From: Dryomyza anilis
Lineage: Eukaryota > Arthropoda > Insecta > Diptera > Dryomyzidae
Reading direction: 5' to 3'
Assembly: GCA_951804985.1 (NCBI GenBank)
Contig: OX638135.1
Span: 6,036,659-6,100,658, forward strand
Length of the DNA: 64,000 nucleotides
Position 1 is the first letter of the stretch, and every line of letters starts with the position of its first letter. A program made the position numbers and the translations under genes. The notes below the pieces were generated by a model. The model had not been told where the DNA came from. It did no database searches and worked only from the letters and a program-made list of their open reading frames with translations. This document shows positions 23,151-33,704 of the stretch, one piece after another.

Positions 23151-25280
23151 AAGGATTGCAATCACAACAGACAACGCAAGCCTTTTCCACTCGACTCTTA
23201 CACCTGCTTAGACAAAGCACTCCTCCTCTCGATGATATAAGCGCGCAGTGAAATCATATCTCCTGCTCTATGCGTACGGCTGCCGAAGAGGTGCTTGGAT
23301 TCCAACGCCCCCTAGGAATCAGTGGTATGACCAAGAGTGTCGCGCGGCCACTGCAGAGAAAGATGCTGCGTACAAATCCATCTCTGCAGTCAGTAGCTAT
23401 GCGAGCTGCGAAGGAGCGGTACAAAGAGAAGAGGAGGGAAGAGATACGTCTTTTCAGGCGTAAAAAAAGCGAGGCAGAAAGACGTGAGTGTGAGAAGATT
23501 AAGATACATGGGGACAGGAATGAGGCTCGAAAATTCTTCGAGAAAATAAGACGACTAGCCGGAGGTTCAAAATCCGGAGCCTCTTCCTGTAAAGATGAGA
23601 ACGGAAATCTAGTGACAGATATCCAGAGCACACTGAAAATATGGAGGGATCACTTCTCTAAACTGCTGACCGGTGATGATGACCGCAATTCCACCGATAG
23701 AGAAGTAAACCCGGCAACCCCAGTACTTGATGACGACGTTGAGATTCTGCCACCCGACCATGACGAGGTCAGAACAGCCATTGCTCGGCTGAAAAACAAC
23801 AAAGCCGCAGGTGCTGATGGCCTGCCTGCTGAATAGTTTAAGACCGGAGGCGAAGAGCTAATAGAGAGCATGCACGAGCTCGTAAGCAGAATATGGTCGG
23901 ATGAAAGCATGCCAAGTGACTGGAACCTCAGTGTACTCTGCCCGATCCTTAAGAATGGGGATCCCACTATCTGCGCGAACTACCGTGGGATCAGCCTACT
24001 CAATATCGCATAGAAGGTTCTATCGAGCGTATTATGTGAAAGAGTGAAGCCCATCGTCAACAGACTGATTAGACCTTATCAGTGCGGCTTTAGACCTGGA
24101 AAGTCCACCATAGACCAGATTTTCACGTTGCGCCTAATCCAAGAAAAGACCCTAGAAAAACAGATCGACACCTACCACCTATTAGTCGACTATAAAGCCG
24201 CCTTCGACACTCCGATAAGGGAACGATTATACGCCGCAATGTCTGAGTTCGGTATACCTGCGAAACTTATAAGGCTTTGCAGGATGACCCTGAGTAACAC
24301 ACGTTGCTCAGTGAGAATAGGAAAAGACTTCTCCGAGCCATTTCATACCGAACGAGGTTTCAGACAGGGTGACTCCCTATCGTGCGACTTTTTTAACTTA
24401 TTGATGGAGAAAATAGTTCGAGCTGCCGAACTCCGTCAAAGCGGCACTATCCTCAACAAAAGTGTCATGCTGCTCGCATATGCCGACGATATTGATATCA
24501 TTGGCAGGAGCACACGAGCAGTCAGCGCAGCATTCTCCAGATTTTAGAAAGAGTCGCGTCGAATGGGTCTAGCGGTGAACGAGGACAAGACGAAGTTCCT
24601 TGTGTCAACAAGCAAAAATGAGTCTGTGCGTCTTGGACAAAAAGCTGATTTTGACACCCACAAGTTCGACATTGTGAAGGACTTCGTCTATCTGCAACAA
24701 CAGCAACAGCAACAACGACGTCAACCTGGAGATCAAACGGAGAATAACTCTTGCCAACAAGTGCTACTTTGGGCTCAGTAGGCAATGGAGAAGCAGAGCC
24801 CTCTCTCACCGGACAAAAATAACGCTCTACAAGTCACTCATCATGCCCGTCCTACTTTATGGTGCAGAAACATGGACGCTGGCCTCCACCGATGAGAGAG
24901 TAGTTCGAGAGAAAGATTCTCCGTAAAATTTTTGGCCCTATCTGCTTTGCTAACGAGTATCGAATCAGGATGAACCACGAGCTGTATGAGTTATTCGACG
25001 ACATTGACATAGTCAAGCGCATCAAGATCCAGTGGCTTCGCTGGCTAGGTCATGTCGAACGAATGGATGAAAACACTCCAGCCAAGAAGGTGCTTGAATC
25101 GAAACTCGAAGGTGGACAGCGTAGAAGAGGGCGTCCAAATCTGCGTTGGAAAGACCAAGTTGAGGACAACCTGGCAACGCTTGGTATTTCTAACTGGCGT
25201 CAGCGCGCGCAAAGCTGATCCGACTGAGGCTTCATCTCAGCGGCCAAAACCGACCTACGGTTGTAAGGGCCATTTAAGTA
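23151..25280 (+). mobile_element. RTE-type LINE, plus strand, 5'-truncated copy
   Basis: Starts at the sequence equivalent to about 22150 of the neighbouring copy, so the endonuclease is missing. Ends with the same TAAGGGCCATTTAAGTAAG and then (TA)n. The 5' truncation is normal for incomplete LINE reverse transcription. Its 5' end lies against the 5' end of the minus-strand copy. Confidence 0.85.
23270..25218 (+). pseudogene. RTE LINE reverse transcriptase, 5'-truncated and broken
   Basis: Covers the linker, RT and C-terminal region. Stops: TAG at 23834 (LPAE-stop-FKTGG), TAG at 24012 region (NIA-stop-KV) and TAG at 24545. RT motifs GFRPGKSTIDQI, DYKAAFDTPIRERLY, RGFRQGDSLSC and YADD at 24479-24490 are intact. 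An expanded CAA run near 24693-24718 shifts the frame after FVYL. The tail WLGHVERMDENTPAKKV and GRPNLRWKDQVED is preserved here but deleted in the minus-strand copy. Confidence 0.88.
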
Positions 25281-25281
25281 A

Positions 25282-25340
<59 letters not shown>
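25281..25340. repeat. (TA)n tail of plus-strand RTE LINE
   Basis: About 28 TA units directly after the LINE end. Confidence 0.8.
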
Positions 25341-25343
<3 letters not shown>

Positions 25344-26257
25344 CATGTTGTGACAAATTTTGATACTGATCCTTCATATCGTCTCGGAGATAGAAGCAAA
25401 AAACCTAAAAGAATATTTACTTGTTATTAAATATTTCTTTTTATTAAAAATTTTTTTTTTGAAAAATTTCTAACAGAAACATATATATTTGAAAATGAAA
25501 AATCGTTAAATAAAAACAAAACATTACATTGGTTTTATGGATTTATATGGGCAAAAACAGATTTTTTTTTTAAATTATAGAAACTGACTTTAATTTATCA
25601 ATAACTTTCTTAGTTTTTCGTTTTAATGTTAATAATAAGAAGATTTGGATCAAGTTTACCTAAAATTACAAGAATGCCAATTTTTAAAACAGAAGTCTTT
25701 ACCTCTATTTGTTATAGTAATTTATTGTTCAAATATTGAAAAAAATGCATTGAAATACTCTGGGTTTTTTTTTGTTTCTTCTCCATTTTTGTTCCAAGAT
25801 CTTCACTTTAGGATCACACTTGCTGAGAAAAAAGTGTTCGGTAGACGTGGGAGATCAGTTAAGTAGATGTTTAATTTGTATAGCATAATTTGATAGATTG
25901 ATATATGGTGGTGCAAAATAGAAACCATTTTTTCCCCATTTTCTAAATATCTGTGTTTTTTTGGCCAGGGCACGTACGTCCCTCAATGAAATTTTAATTT
26001 TTAAATATTAGTTGAAAACTGCTGTAAATGTCAACCGTATGACCTATATATCACTAATGTGCCCTCAATACCAAAAGACTACGATCACTACAAACGTCGA
26101 AAAAATGAGCATGAATTTGTTCAAAACAGTAGTTTTTCGCGTGTCACATTCCCATTATTATTTGAAATAGTCTAGTGCAGGCATGTCAAACACGCGGCCC
26201 GCCAACCTTTCATCTGTGGCCTTTAGTAAGTAAAATTTGTTGTACTAGAGACATTCC
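25341..26257. other. AT-rich stretch, nothing recognised
   Basis: No gene. At 26176 the string CAGGCATGTCAAACACGCGG looks like one end of an hAT element, but no matching second end was found. Confidence 0.45.
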
Positions 26258-26345
26258 ACACCAAATCTAGCAGAGTTCAAGACTCACCTTCTCCAGAGAT
26301 ACAGTGGTCCAATGTTTAAAAAATGAATCAATAATCACTTATTGT
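26258..26345 (+). repeat. Repeat family B, short fragment
   Basis: Has ACATTCCACACCAAATC and, after an internal loss, CCAGAGATACAGTGGTCCAA, both as in the longer B copies. Confidence 0.5.
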
Positions 26346-26380
26346 ACACAAAAAATTTCACCAAAAATTTCAACAACTAC

Positions 26381-26782
26381 CTGGTTTCATCATATTGATT
26401 AATTCATTCAATACATTAAAATCGTATTATTTAAATGTTTTTCGTTTTCAATATTTTTTTTTAACATCAAATTTCAAACACAAAGTTGTCTCCATTTACA
26501 CATGTATGTATTTAAGACTCTTAAAGGATTTATAATATTTAATTGCTAATTATTCAATGCCTCCATTTCATCATATTAATGAAAAAGTTAACATCATATT
26601 GATGAATTTTGTTCATCAAACCATAATATTTTAAATATCATAAATCTTATAAGAATTATAAATACGTAAATGTGTAAATGGAGACCAATTTTTGTTTGAA
26701 ATTAGATGATATTAAAAATGAAAAAGACTGAAAAAATACGATTATAGTTCAATGAATGAAATCATCAATATGATGAATACTG
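26381..26782. mobile_element. Inverted-repeat (MITE-like) element, ~400 bp
   Basis: Arms of about 150 bp: TTCATCATATTGAT, AAAATCGTATTATTT, CATCAAATTTCAAAC and GTCTCCATTTACACATGTA on the left return in reverse complement on the right, ending ATCATCAATATGATGAA. The arms have diverged. No coding capacity. Target duplication not clear. Confidence 0.7.
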
Positions 26783-27049
26783 GTTGTTTGTGACATTTTT
26801 TTTTTGTTTGTAGAAAAAACTCTTGGCTGTAGAACGCTGCATATCTGCAAATATCAAATTTATATACGGTATTTTAAAAACAAACTTTTTCAATAGTTTA
26901 AGTATTGTTTGTACCGAAAATGTAAAAAAATTGGTTACTAGTCTGACATGTGATTTATGCCTTGAAGTTTTCTCGAATAGACTTGGATAACAAAAATCCA
27001 ATCCTGTTGCTAATTTTTAAAATTACGTAATTTTCATAGAATAATTGTA

Positions 27050-27236
27050 GCGTCGGTAGCTCAAGGTTAGTGCGTTGGACTGCGAGCCGAAAGGTCCCCG
27101 GTTCAAGTCTGGACTGGCGCTAACAACATCTTTTCATAGAAACATATTTCTATACCGCGCTACCTCTCGGCAGTAAATGTTCGGATTCGGCAATAATCTG
27201 TAGGTCCCACCACTTTGAACACAAATATGCAGAACA
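27050..27236 (+). mobile_element. tRNA-derived SINE, plus strand
   Basis: Positions 27050-27120 fold as a tRNA: acceptor GCGTCGG pairs with CTGGCGC (two wobbles), box A TAGCTCAAGGTTAGTG, anticodon loop CTGCGAG, box B GGTTCAAGTCT. The D and anticodon stems have mismatches, and the anticodon would be GCG, not a normal eukaryotic tRNA-Arg form, so a working tRNA gene is unlikely. The body CTAACAACATCTTTTCATAG ... TAGGTCCCACCACTTTGAA is shared with 1999-2263. Confidence 0.7.
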
Positions 27237-27889
27237 GTTTTTATTATCATTTCGAAAAAAACTGCGATATGTCGCTTTATACTATTTTTGCAGTTTCAGT
27301 ACGCAGTTTCAGGCCTTCGATATTAGTACGAGATCTAATTCGATATTGTACGACTTTGCCGACATAAAAAGTTGCAACAATTTTGGATGATTGTCAGGTA
27401 TTTTATAAAATTTCTCTAATGTTTGAAATATACTCCATTGTAAATACCTCAACATTTTTTGGCAGGATCAAAGAAGTTCGGAAATTTTTTCGATATATTT
27501 CAAACAAACTGCGGCGCTTTTAACGAAGATCAATGGAAAATTTGATAATCTTAACATCCCGTGAAAAAATGTATATAAATAATTATATCTAATTGGATCT
27601 GAAATCAGATATAATCAGATCCGTAATTTGTCCTTATCCTATTATATATATATAATTGGATATGAACTCATATATGAACTCATATATAAAAATATGTATA
27701 CAATATCTAAAAAATATGAATTATAAAATGTGGGAGGATGCGTTTTGATTATAGCAGTCTGTTGAGTTTTCACATGGAGGGAAATAAAATTCTAAAACTC
27801 GAGAAGAATTCGGTTAGAAAGAAAAATAGTAGAATTTGACTAAAATCAATAAAATACTACTAAAATTCAAGAATTTGTCATCTGGATAT
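27237..27889. other. AT-rich stretch, nothing recognised
   Basis: No gene or repeat family seen. Confidence 0.5.
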
Positions 27890-29020
27890 CAAGAAAGCAA
27901 ATTACTTAGTTGTCAAAAAAGTAAACAAACTTAATTCAACTCGATTTCAGAAGTTAATTTATTGTTAAATTGTTGCTGTATTCATCGCAAAAAGAACACG
28001 TGTTCATGTATTGTTGTTGTTTTTATCGATATTGCTCTGTCTGTATGCTTTTTTTTTTGCGTGGTCGCCATCTGTTTGTTAGTCTGCTTGTCTGTCTGTT
28101 GAAAGAACTAAGTCAAATTTTTCCAGATATTCAGACATTAAGTTCTTAGGTATCAAAAAAGTAACTAAGTACAATTTGTCTGGATTCAAATTTTCTTCTT
28201 CTTAGGTATCAAAAAACGGCATAACATACAATGTTTGCATGTGTCTGGTTTTACGAATAGAACAACAGAGCCCAGCCAGACAAGCGCCTGTGTATGTATG
28301 AATGTTAAAGATATAAAAATAGAAAATGAATTTTCCTACGAATGTTGGTATGGTTTCAGTTCGTAAACATAAATTTGGGTTCAATTTTGCATAAATACCA
28401 AGTTAATTTCATTCCATTGTTATCTAAATACACTATATAATGCTTATGGGTAACGTGCGGAGGGATTATACATAACCAACAGAGAAGAGGCAACAGAAGA
28501 GGAGAAAGTGTACGAGGTAAGTAAACGGTTTCAGAATAATATACAGAGATTAAATTAAATAATAATCATAAAAATAAAATAAAATAAACAATTCAATTAC
28601 ATTAAGTATTCAAAGAAGTTATTTACTATACAAAAATGCATATAGGTAATAAAGTTCTAAATAAACAATAGATTAACTCGACTATATTTTTTTTTTATTT
28701 TATGTAAGCTTCGAAATAATTGCTTTTAGTTACTTTCAACATATCGACAGACAGACACACGAACAAACAGATGGGACTGACAGACGGACATAGTAAAACA
28801 AAACATAATAGCGACAAAGCAAGATCGAACAACTATACGAACACGTGTTCATTAAATTTTGGACGAAAACAACAACAACATTTTTGATACCTAAGAAATT
28901 AATAATTGAATTCAAGAATAATTCTACTTAGTTATTTTTTTGATACCTAAGGAATTAATAACTGAATCCAAGAATAATTCTACTTAGTTACTTTTTTTTG
29001 ACAACTAAGAAAGTCGATTT
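27890..29020. mobile_element. Long inverted-repeat element with GTCT arrays
   Basis: Left arm TTACTTAGTTGTCAAAAAAG, GAACACGTGTTC, CATCTGTTTGTTAGTCTG and GTCTGTCTGTTGAAAG is mirrored on the right by CTTTCAACATATCGACAGAC, ACAAACAGATGGGACTGAC, GAACACGTGTTC and TTTTGACAACTAAG. The right arm also holds a ~60-bp direct duplication (TTGATACCTAAG...CTACTTAGTTA). The unpaired centre (about 28200-28700) has no transposase. The GTCT run resembles that of mini-me repeats but the mini-me core is absent. Confidence 0.65.
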
Positions 29021-29516
29021 CTCGAAATTAAGAATTTTTCGGTTTAGCTGTATATCACTCCGTATACTTCTTGATTCCTTCTGGATTTTGGAACTTTTTT
29101 CCCTCCGTGCAACATTCTTGGCTGAAAATTATCTAATTAATTTCTGAGTGTTGAAAAATTCAACAGCGTAGCCATGGACAAACTCGTTCAAATTTAACTC
29201 GCATACAGGTGCGGAAGTATAATTTGGGGGGGACTATTGATTTTTTTCCAAATTTTCTAAAATGCGCCCAAAAATTTATTTTGCGCACTTTTTAATATTT
29301 TCTCATCAAATACAGAGAATAATGAAGTATACACAAATTTACTTCTTTAAACCAACTTTTTTTCTTTAAACCAACAGTTTTATTTGCTTAATTTTATGAT
29401 CTGAACCATAGCGATAAGGATTTGTAATTATTTAAAATAAAAAAAAATAAAATTAAATGCTGATTGTTGAGAAAAATATTTAATTATTTATCAAAATGAC
29501 GACGAAATTTAGAAAT
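29021..29516. other. AT-rich stretch, nothing recognised
   Basis: No gene or repeat family seen. Confidence 0.5.
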
Positions 29517-30038
29517 GCACTGCACTTGAATAAGGCCAGTTTTTTTGGTTCATATGTCGCTCTATTCATATTGCATCAACATTTGTTGTTTGTATTTCGA
29601 TAGACTGATTTGTTACGCATCTGCCGCCATCCCAAAAAATCCGAAGTGCATGTGCATTTTGAGATTACTTTAATTAAAAAACTGAGAAAAATACAGTAAA
29701 ATTTTGCTCCACTTGAATAAGACCAGTTGAAATGAATGATGAAAAACACAGTAAACCATGGATTTTTGAAAACTTTAGTAGAACCCATTTTTATTATTAT
29801 TTTAAAAGTCCATTCCTCAAATTAACCTAAAAGTAGTCTACGATGGCATTTTAAAGAATGCCCCAATCCTGACAGCAATTATTTAAAAAAAAATGGCATT
29901 ATTTAATATCAGCTTCACTAATATTGTAAACTGGCCATTAATTATCAGTTTCTGTACTGTTAAGGAAATTCTTAAGATTTCCTTAAGATTTAAGATAAAA
30001 AAGTTGACTTTTTACAACTTAATCCTTGTTTTTATTAT

Positions 30039-30338
30039 AAATGTTTTAATTTACTTGTAGGGACTTGCAAGGACAATGTTTGATTAGTTTAGATACCATA
30101 ATTTTGTTTTTGTAGACTTTTCAAAAAGGACCTTTCTAAAATCTCTAAAATGAACAAAGTTCAACAGAAAATTGAGTATTCTTTGGATAAATGTTTTAAT
30201 TTACTTGTAGGGACTTGCAAGGACAATGTTTGATTAGTTTAGATACCATAATTTTGTTTTTGTAGACTTTTCAAAAAGGACCTTTCTAAAATCTCTAAAA
30301 TGAAAAAAGTTCAACAGAAAATTGAGTATTCTTTTGCT
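30039..30338. repeat. 150-bp tandem duplication
   Basis: The unit starting AAATGTTTTAATTTACTTG occurs twice in direct contact, nearly identical (one visible AAC/AAA difference), which points to a recent event. Confidence 0.9.
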
Positions 30339-30676
30339 TCATCATAGCGCTTTTTAACATTGGTCAAATTTACTCTTCGATCAAAAACATTATTTGGTTT
30401 CTTATGCTTTCAAAAAAATAAGGTAAACATTACGCAGATGAACATCAAAACCTCATAATCTCTTGTCGAATTAGTATAGACTTAAATGTGCTAATTTACT
30501 TTGAGCGAATTTAAAAATACCTAAATCCGTTGAACTTGAATGCAACCAATGTTATTTCCACAGTTAAATAAAATGCTTGATCAATTCCATTGATGTGCAA
30601 GATAAAACAAAAACTTAATGGGCATCATGGATAAGAATAACAAGAATAATATAAACCTGAGATAAAAAATTTAACT

Positions 30677-31354
30677 TTTTATACCCTATACTAAGAGTGA
30701 AAGGGTATATTCAATTTGGTACGCCGTTTGTAACACCCAGTATGGAAAAGTATATATATTATTGATCAGCATGACCTCATGAGTCGATTTAGCGATGTCC
30801 GTCTGTCTGTCTGTTGAAATCCCTAGTACTTCAACAATTGAAGAGTTAGATAAATGAAACTCATAATTTAGATTACTTATATACCTACACTGTATGTGCA
30901 AAAATTAGGCATATCGGTCAATTGTGACCTGTGATCTGACCATTTATATTAAATTAACTCATATAAAATTTACATCTACAGTTCAATTTTACTGTATACG
31001 TGCTTAAGTAAACTTTTTTTGTCAAATATATATTGACTTCAAGCTCAAATACATGGAAATATGTTTTCCCGCGAAACGACTTGTGGTTCCCAAAAAAATC
31101 GAAATTCGGTACACCTATCCATTTGTAAATATGGGTATCAAATAAATGGAAATTCTTCAGCGATTGAAAGTTTGTAGTTATTTTCAGGATTCAAATACCC
31201 TGGTGACCTATATACCACTTTGTATGGTAACCACACATATGTGTAGGGTATTTATAGTCGGCTTAGACCGACTATAATATTGATAATCCTAACTATCATA
31301 ATAACACCAAATTTAAAATTTCACATGTGATCTAACCTTCCCAACTGGTTTTAT
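30677..31354 (-). repeat. mini-me-like repeat (family A), full but diverged copy
   Basis: Ends are complete, but GAAGGAAGCATCTCCGG is lost before TATGGAAAAG and the GTCY array is only about four units. It sits inside the long-inverted-repeat element, so it is younger than that element. Confidence 0.85.
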
Positions 31355-31843
31355 TTACAAAACCTTTATAGATTGTGTTAAAAGCGAGAGAAAATGCTTG
31401 TTTATGGTCAGTTAACAATAATAGCGAAGCTGATGACAAATAATACTTTATTTTTTAAATTAATGTAGGCAGGGTTTCAGTATCCTTGATTAAAAAATAT
31501 TTTGATTGAGGTACATCTATAAGTGGTGACGTGGACTACTTTTAAGTTAATTTGAAGAATGGACTTTTAAAATAATAATAAAAATAGCCACTCTTAAATG
31601 TGTTGTACTAAAGTTATCAAATTACTGTGTTTTTCATCATTAATTTGAACTGGCCTGAATTTTACTGTAGCAAAATTGTACTGTATTTTTCTGAGTTTTT
31701 TTTATTAAGATAATATCAAAATTCACATGCATTTCGGATTTTAATTTTTGACATGGGGCAGACGCGTAACAAAGCAATCTATCGAAATATGAGCCAAAAT
31801 TTGACTTTAAAAAACTGGTCTTATTCAAGGGGCGCGCAGTGTA

Positions 31844-32546
31844 AATAGGTAACGCTGAAACGCTTTTTTAAATTTTCTAGAAGTGGCACAACAGTTAATT
31901 ATAATATTTCGTAGGATAGTTATAGCGAGGAAGCGCCGCAAGCGACATTTTGTTTAGAAAATATAACATTTTTAATTTTTTAAAACATAAATACATAGAC
32001 TCCTAAATTTAATAGGCTCCTGAATAAATTTCTTTTCGTTTAGGTACCCACACTTGTATCAATATATTTTTCGTGTATAAAATGAACTCAGTTGTTAATA
32101 ATAAAGAGGGTCGCGAGGTTATTGGCGTTATCGGACCATAAACATAATTACATATTAATCGTGAGATCATTTCATTTGTACCTACATGTACATACAGGTA
32201 GGTGTATAAGTTTTCGATTTATCTAGGGTACCACAAGTCCGACCACGCCCTAATTTAGTCTGGAGCCCAAACAGAGGGGGAAGAAAAAAATATTTTACTT
32301 CATCCGGTTATGTAAAGTTCAGCCAATTTGTTTGGTTTTTTTTGGAGATTTTGAAATTTTTTCAAAAATAATAATTAATTTTAATTTTTTATAAATATTC
32401 ATTTAAAATAAAAATTTTATATGACTTTTGAAAATATTTATCAAAAATAATTATTTTTGACTTTGACAAATATTAATCAAACTTCTATTTATATTTCTTA
32501 AATATAATTATTGAAAAATATTTCAAAATTAAACAGTCATATAATT
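31844..32546. other. AT-rich stretch, nothing recognised
   Basis: No gene or repeat family seen. Confidence 0.5.
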
Positions 32547-33704
32547 AATATAAGCAGGGCTCGGGTGGAACCGGAACAGGACCGGAACCGTTTCATTTTT
32601 ATAGAACCGGAACTGGAACCGTTTTTGAAATTTTTGTGGAACCGGAACTGGAACTGGAATTTATTTTCTTTTTTATAGAACCGGAACTGGAACTGGAACC
32701 ATTACTAAATTAATTAGATCAGAAATTAATATATCAAAAAATAATAACTAAATCAATTTGGAGAATGAGTTTTGCAAATTTTCTTTATACATATTGATTG
32801 TCATACAAAATATGTTTTGTATTTTTGACAAATATTTCATTCACTTATTTCTCAAAAGATGTATATTAAAATTAATGTTGACGGTACTTACGTTTAAGAT
32901 CGTGTCCCCGCAAGGAAACTTAAATACGACTATGAAACCATGCGACTTTATAAATGGTCAATTCTCATATAATGCATATACATATGCCGTTTTTATACCA
33001 ATATTTATACCCTACACTAAGAGTGAAAGGGTATATTCAGTTTGGTACGCCGTTTGTAACACCCAGAAGGAAGCATCTCCGGTATGGAAAAGTATATATA
33101 TTCTTGATCAGCATGACATCCTGAGTCGATTTAGCGATGTCCGTTTGTACGTCTGTCTGTCCGTCTGTCTGTCCGTCTGTCTGTCCGTCTGTCTGTCCGT
33201 CTGTCCGTCTGTCGGTCCGTCCGTCTGTATGTCCGTCTGTCTGTTGAAATCCCTACTACTTTTAAAATTGAAGAGCTGGATAAATGAAACTTATAACTTA
33301 GATTACTAATATATCTACGAGATATACTAATATACTGGCGAGATCGGTCTATTGTGACCTATGATCCGACCACTTATGTTCAAATACCTCATATAAAATG
33401 TACATATAAAGATCAATTTTTATGTATACGTGCTTAGGTAAACTTTTTTGGTCAAATATATATTGATATCATGCTCAAATACATGATAATAATGTTTTCC
33501 GGCGAAAAGACTTGTGGTTCACAAAAAAAAATTCGAAATTCGGTACACCTACCCATTTGTAAATATGGGTATTATTATTGCTTCGGGGTGATGCACTGCG
33601 ACCTAAATAGATGTATTGTGCCCCGCTTGATACCATGACTGAAGCCATTCTCAGCTGTGGCATCTCCCTATACTATTTATAGGGGGTTCTGGTTTTAAAT
33701 AGTT

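Larger units (their letters stand above)
29517..31843. mobile_element. Element with ~330-bp terminal inverted repeats, unknown superfamily
   Basis: Left arm 29517-29850 begins CACTGCACTTGAATAAGGCC; right arm about 31510-31843 ends CTTATTCAAGGGGCGCGCAGTG. Shared inner blocks include TTTCGATAGA, GAAAAATACAGTA, GATGAAAAACACAGTAA and AAAGTCCATTC. Inside lie a 150-bp tandem duplication (30039-30338) and a mini-me-like copy (30677-31354). No transposase is visible. Flanks TAGAAATG and TAAATAGG are not a clear duplication. Confidence 0.65.

Noticed and set aside
26176..26230. hAT element end starting CAGGCATGTCAAACACGCGG
   Set aside because: No inverted partner or 8-bp duplication could be found nearby.
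27050..27120. A working tRNA gene
   Set aside because: Stem mismatches, an anticodon (GCG) not normally used in eukaryotes, and a second copy sharing the downstream body point to a SINE head.
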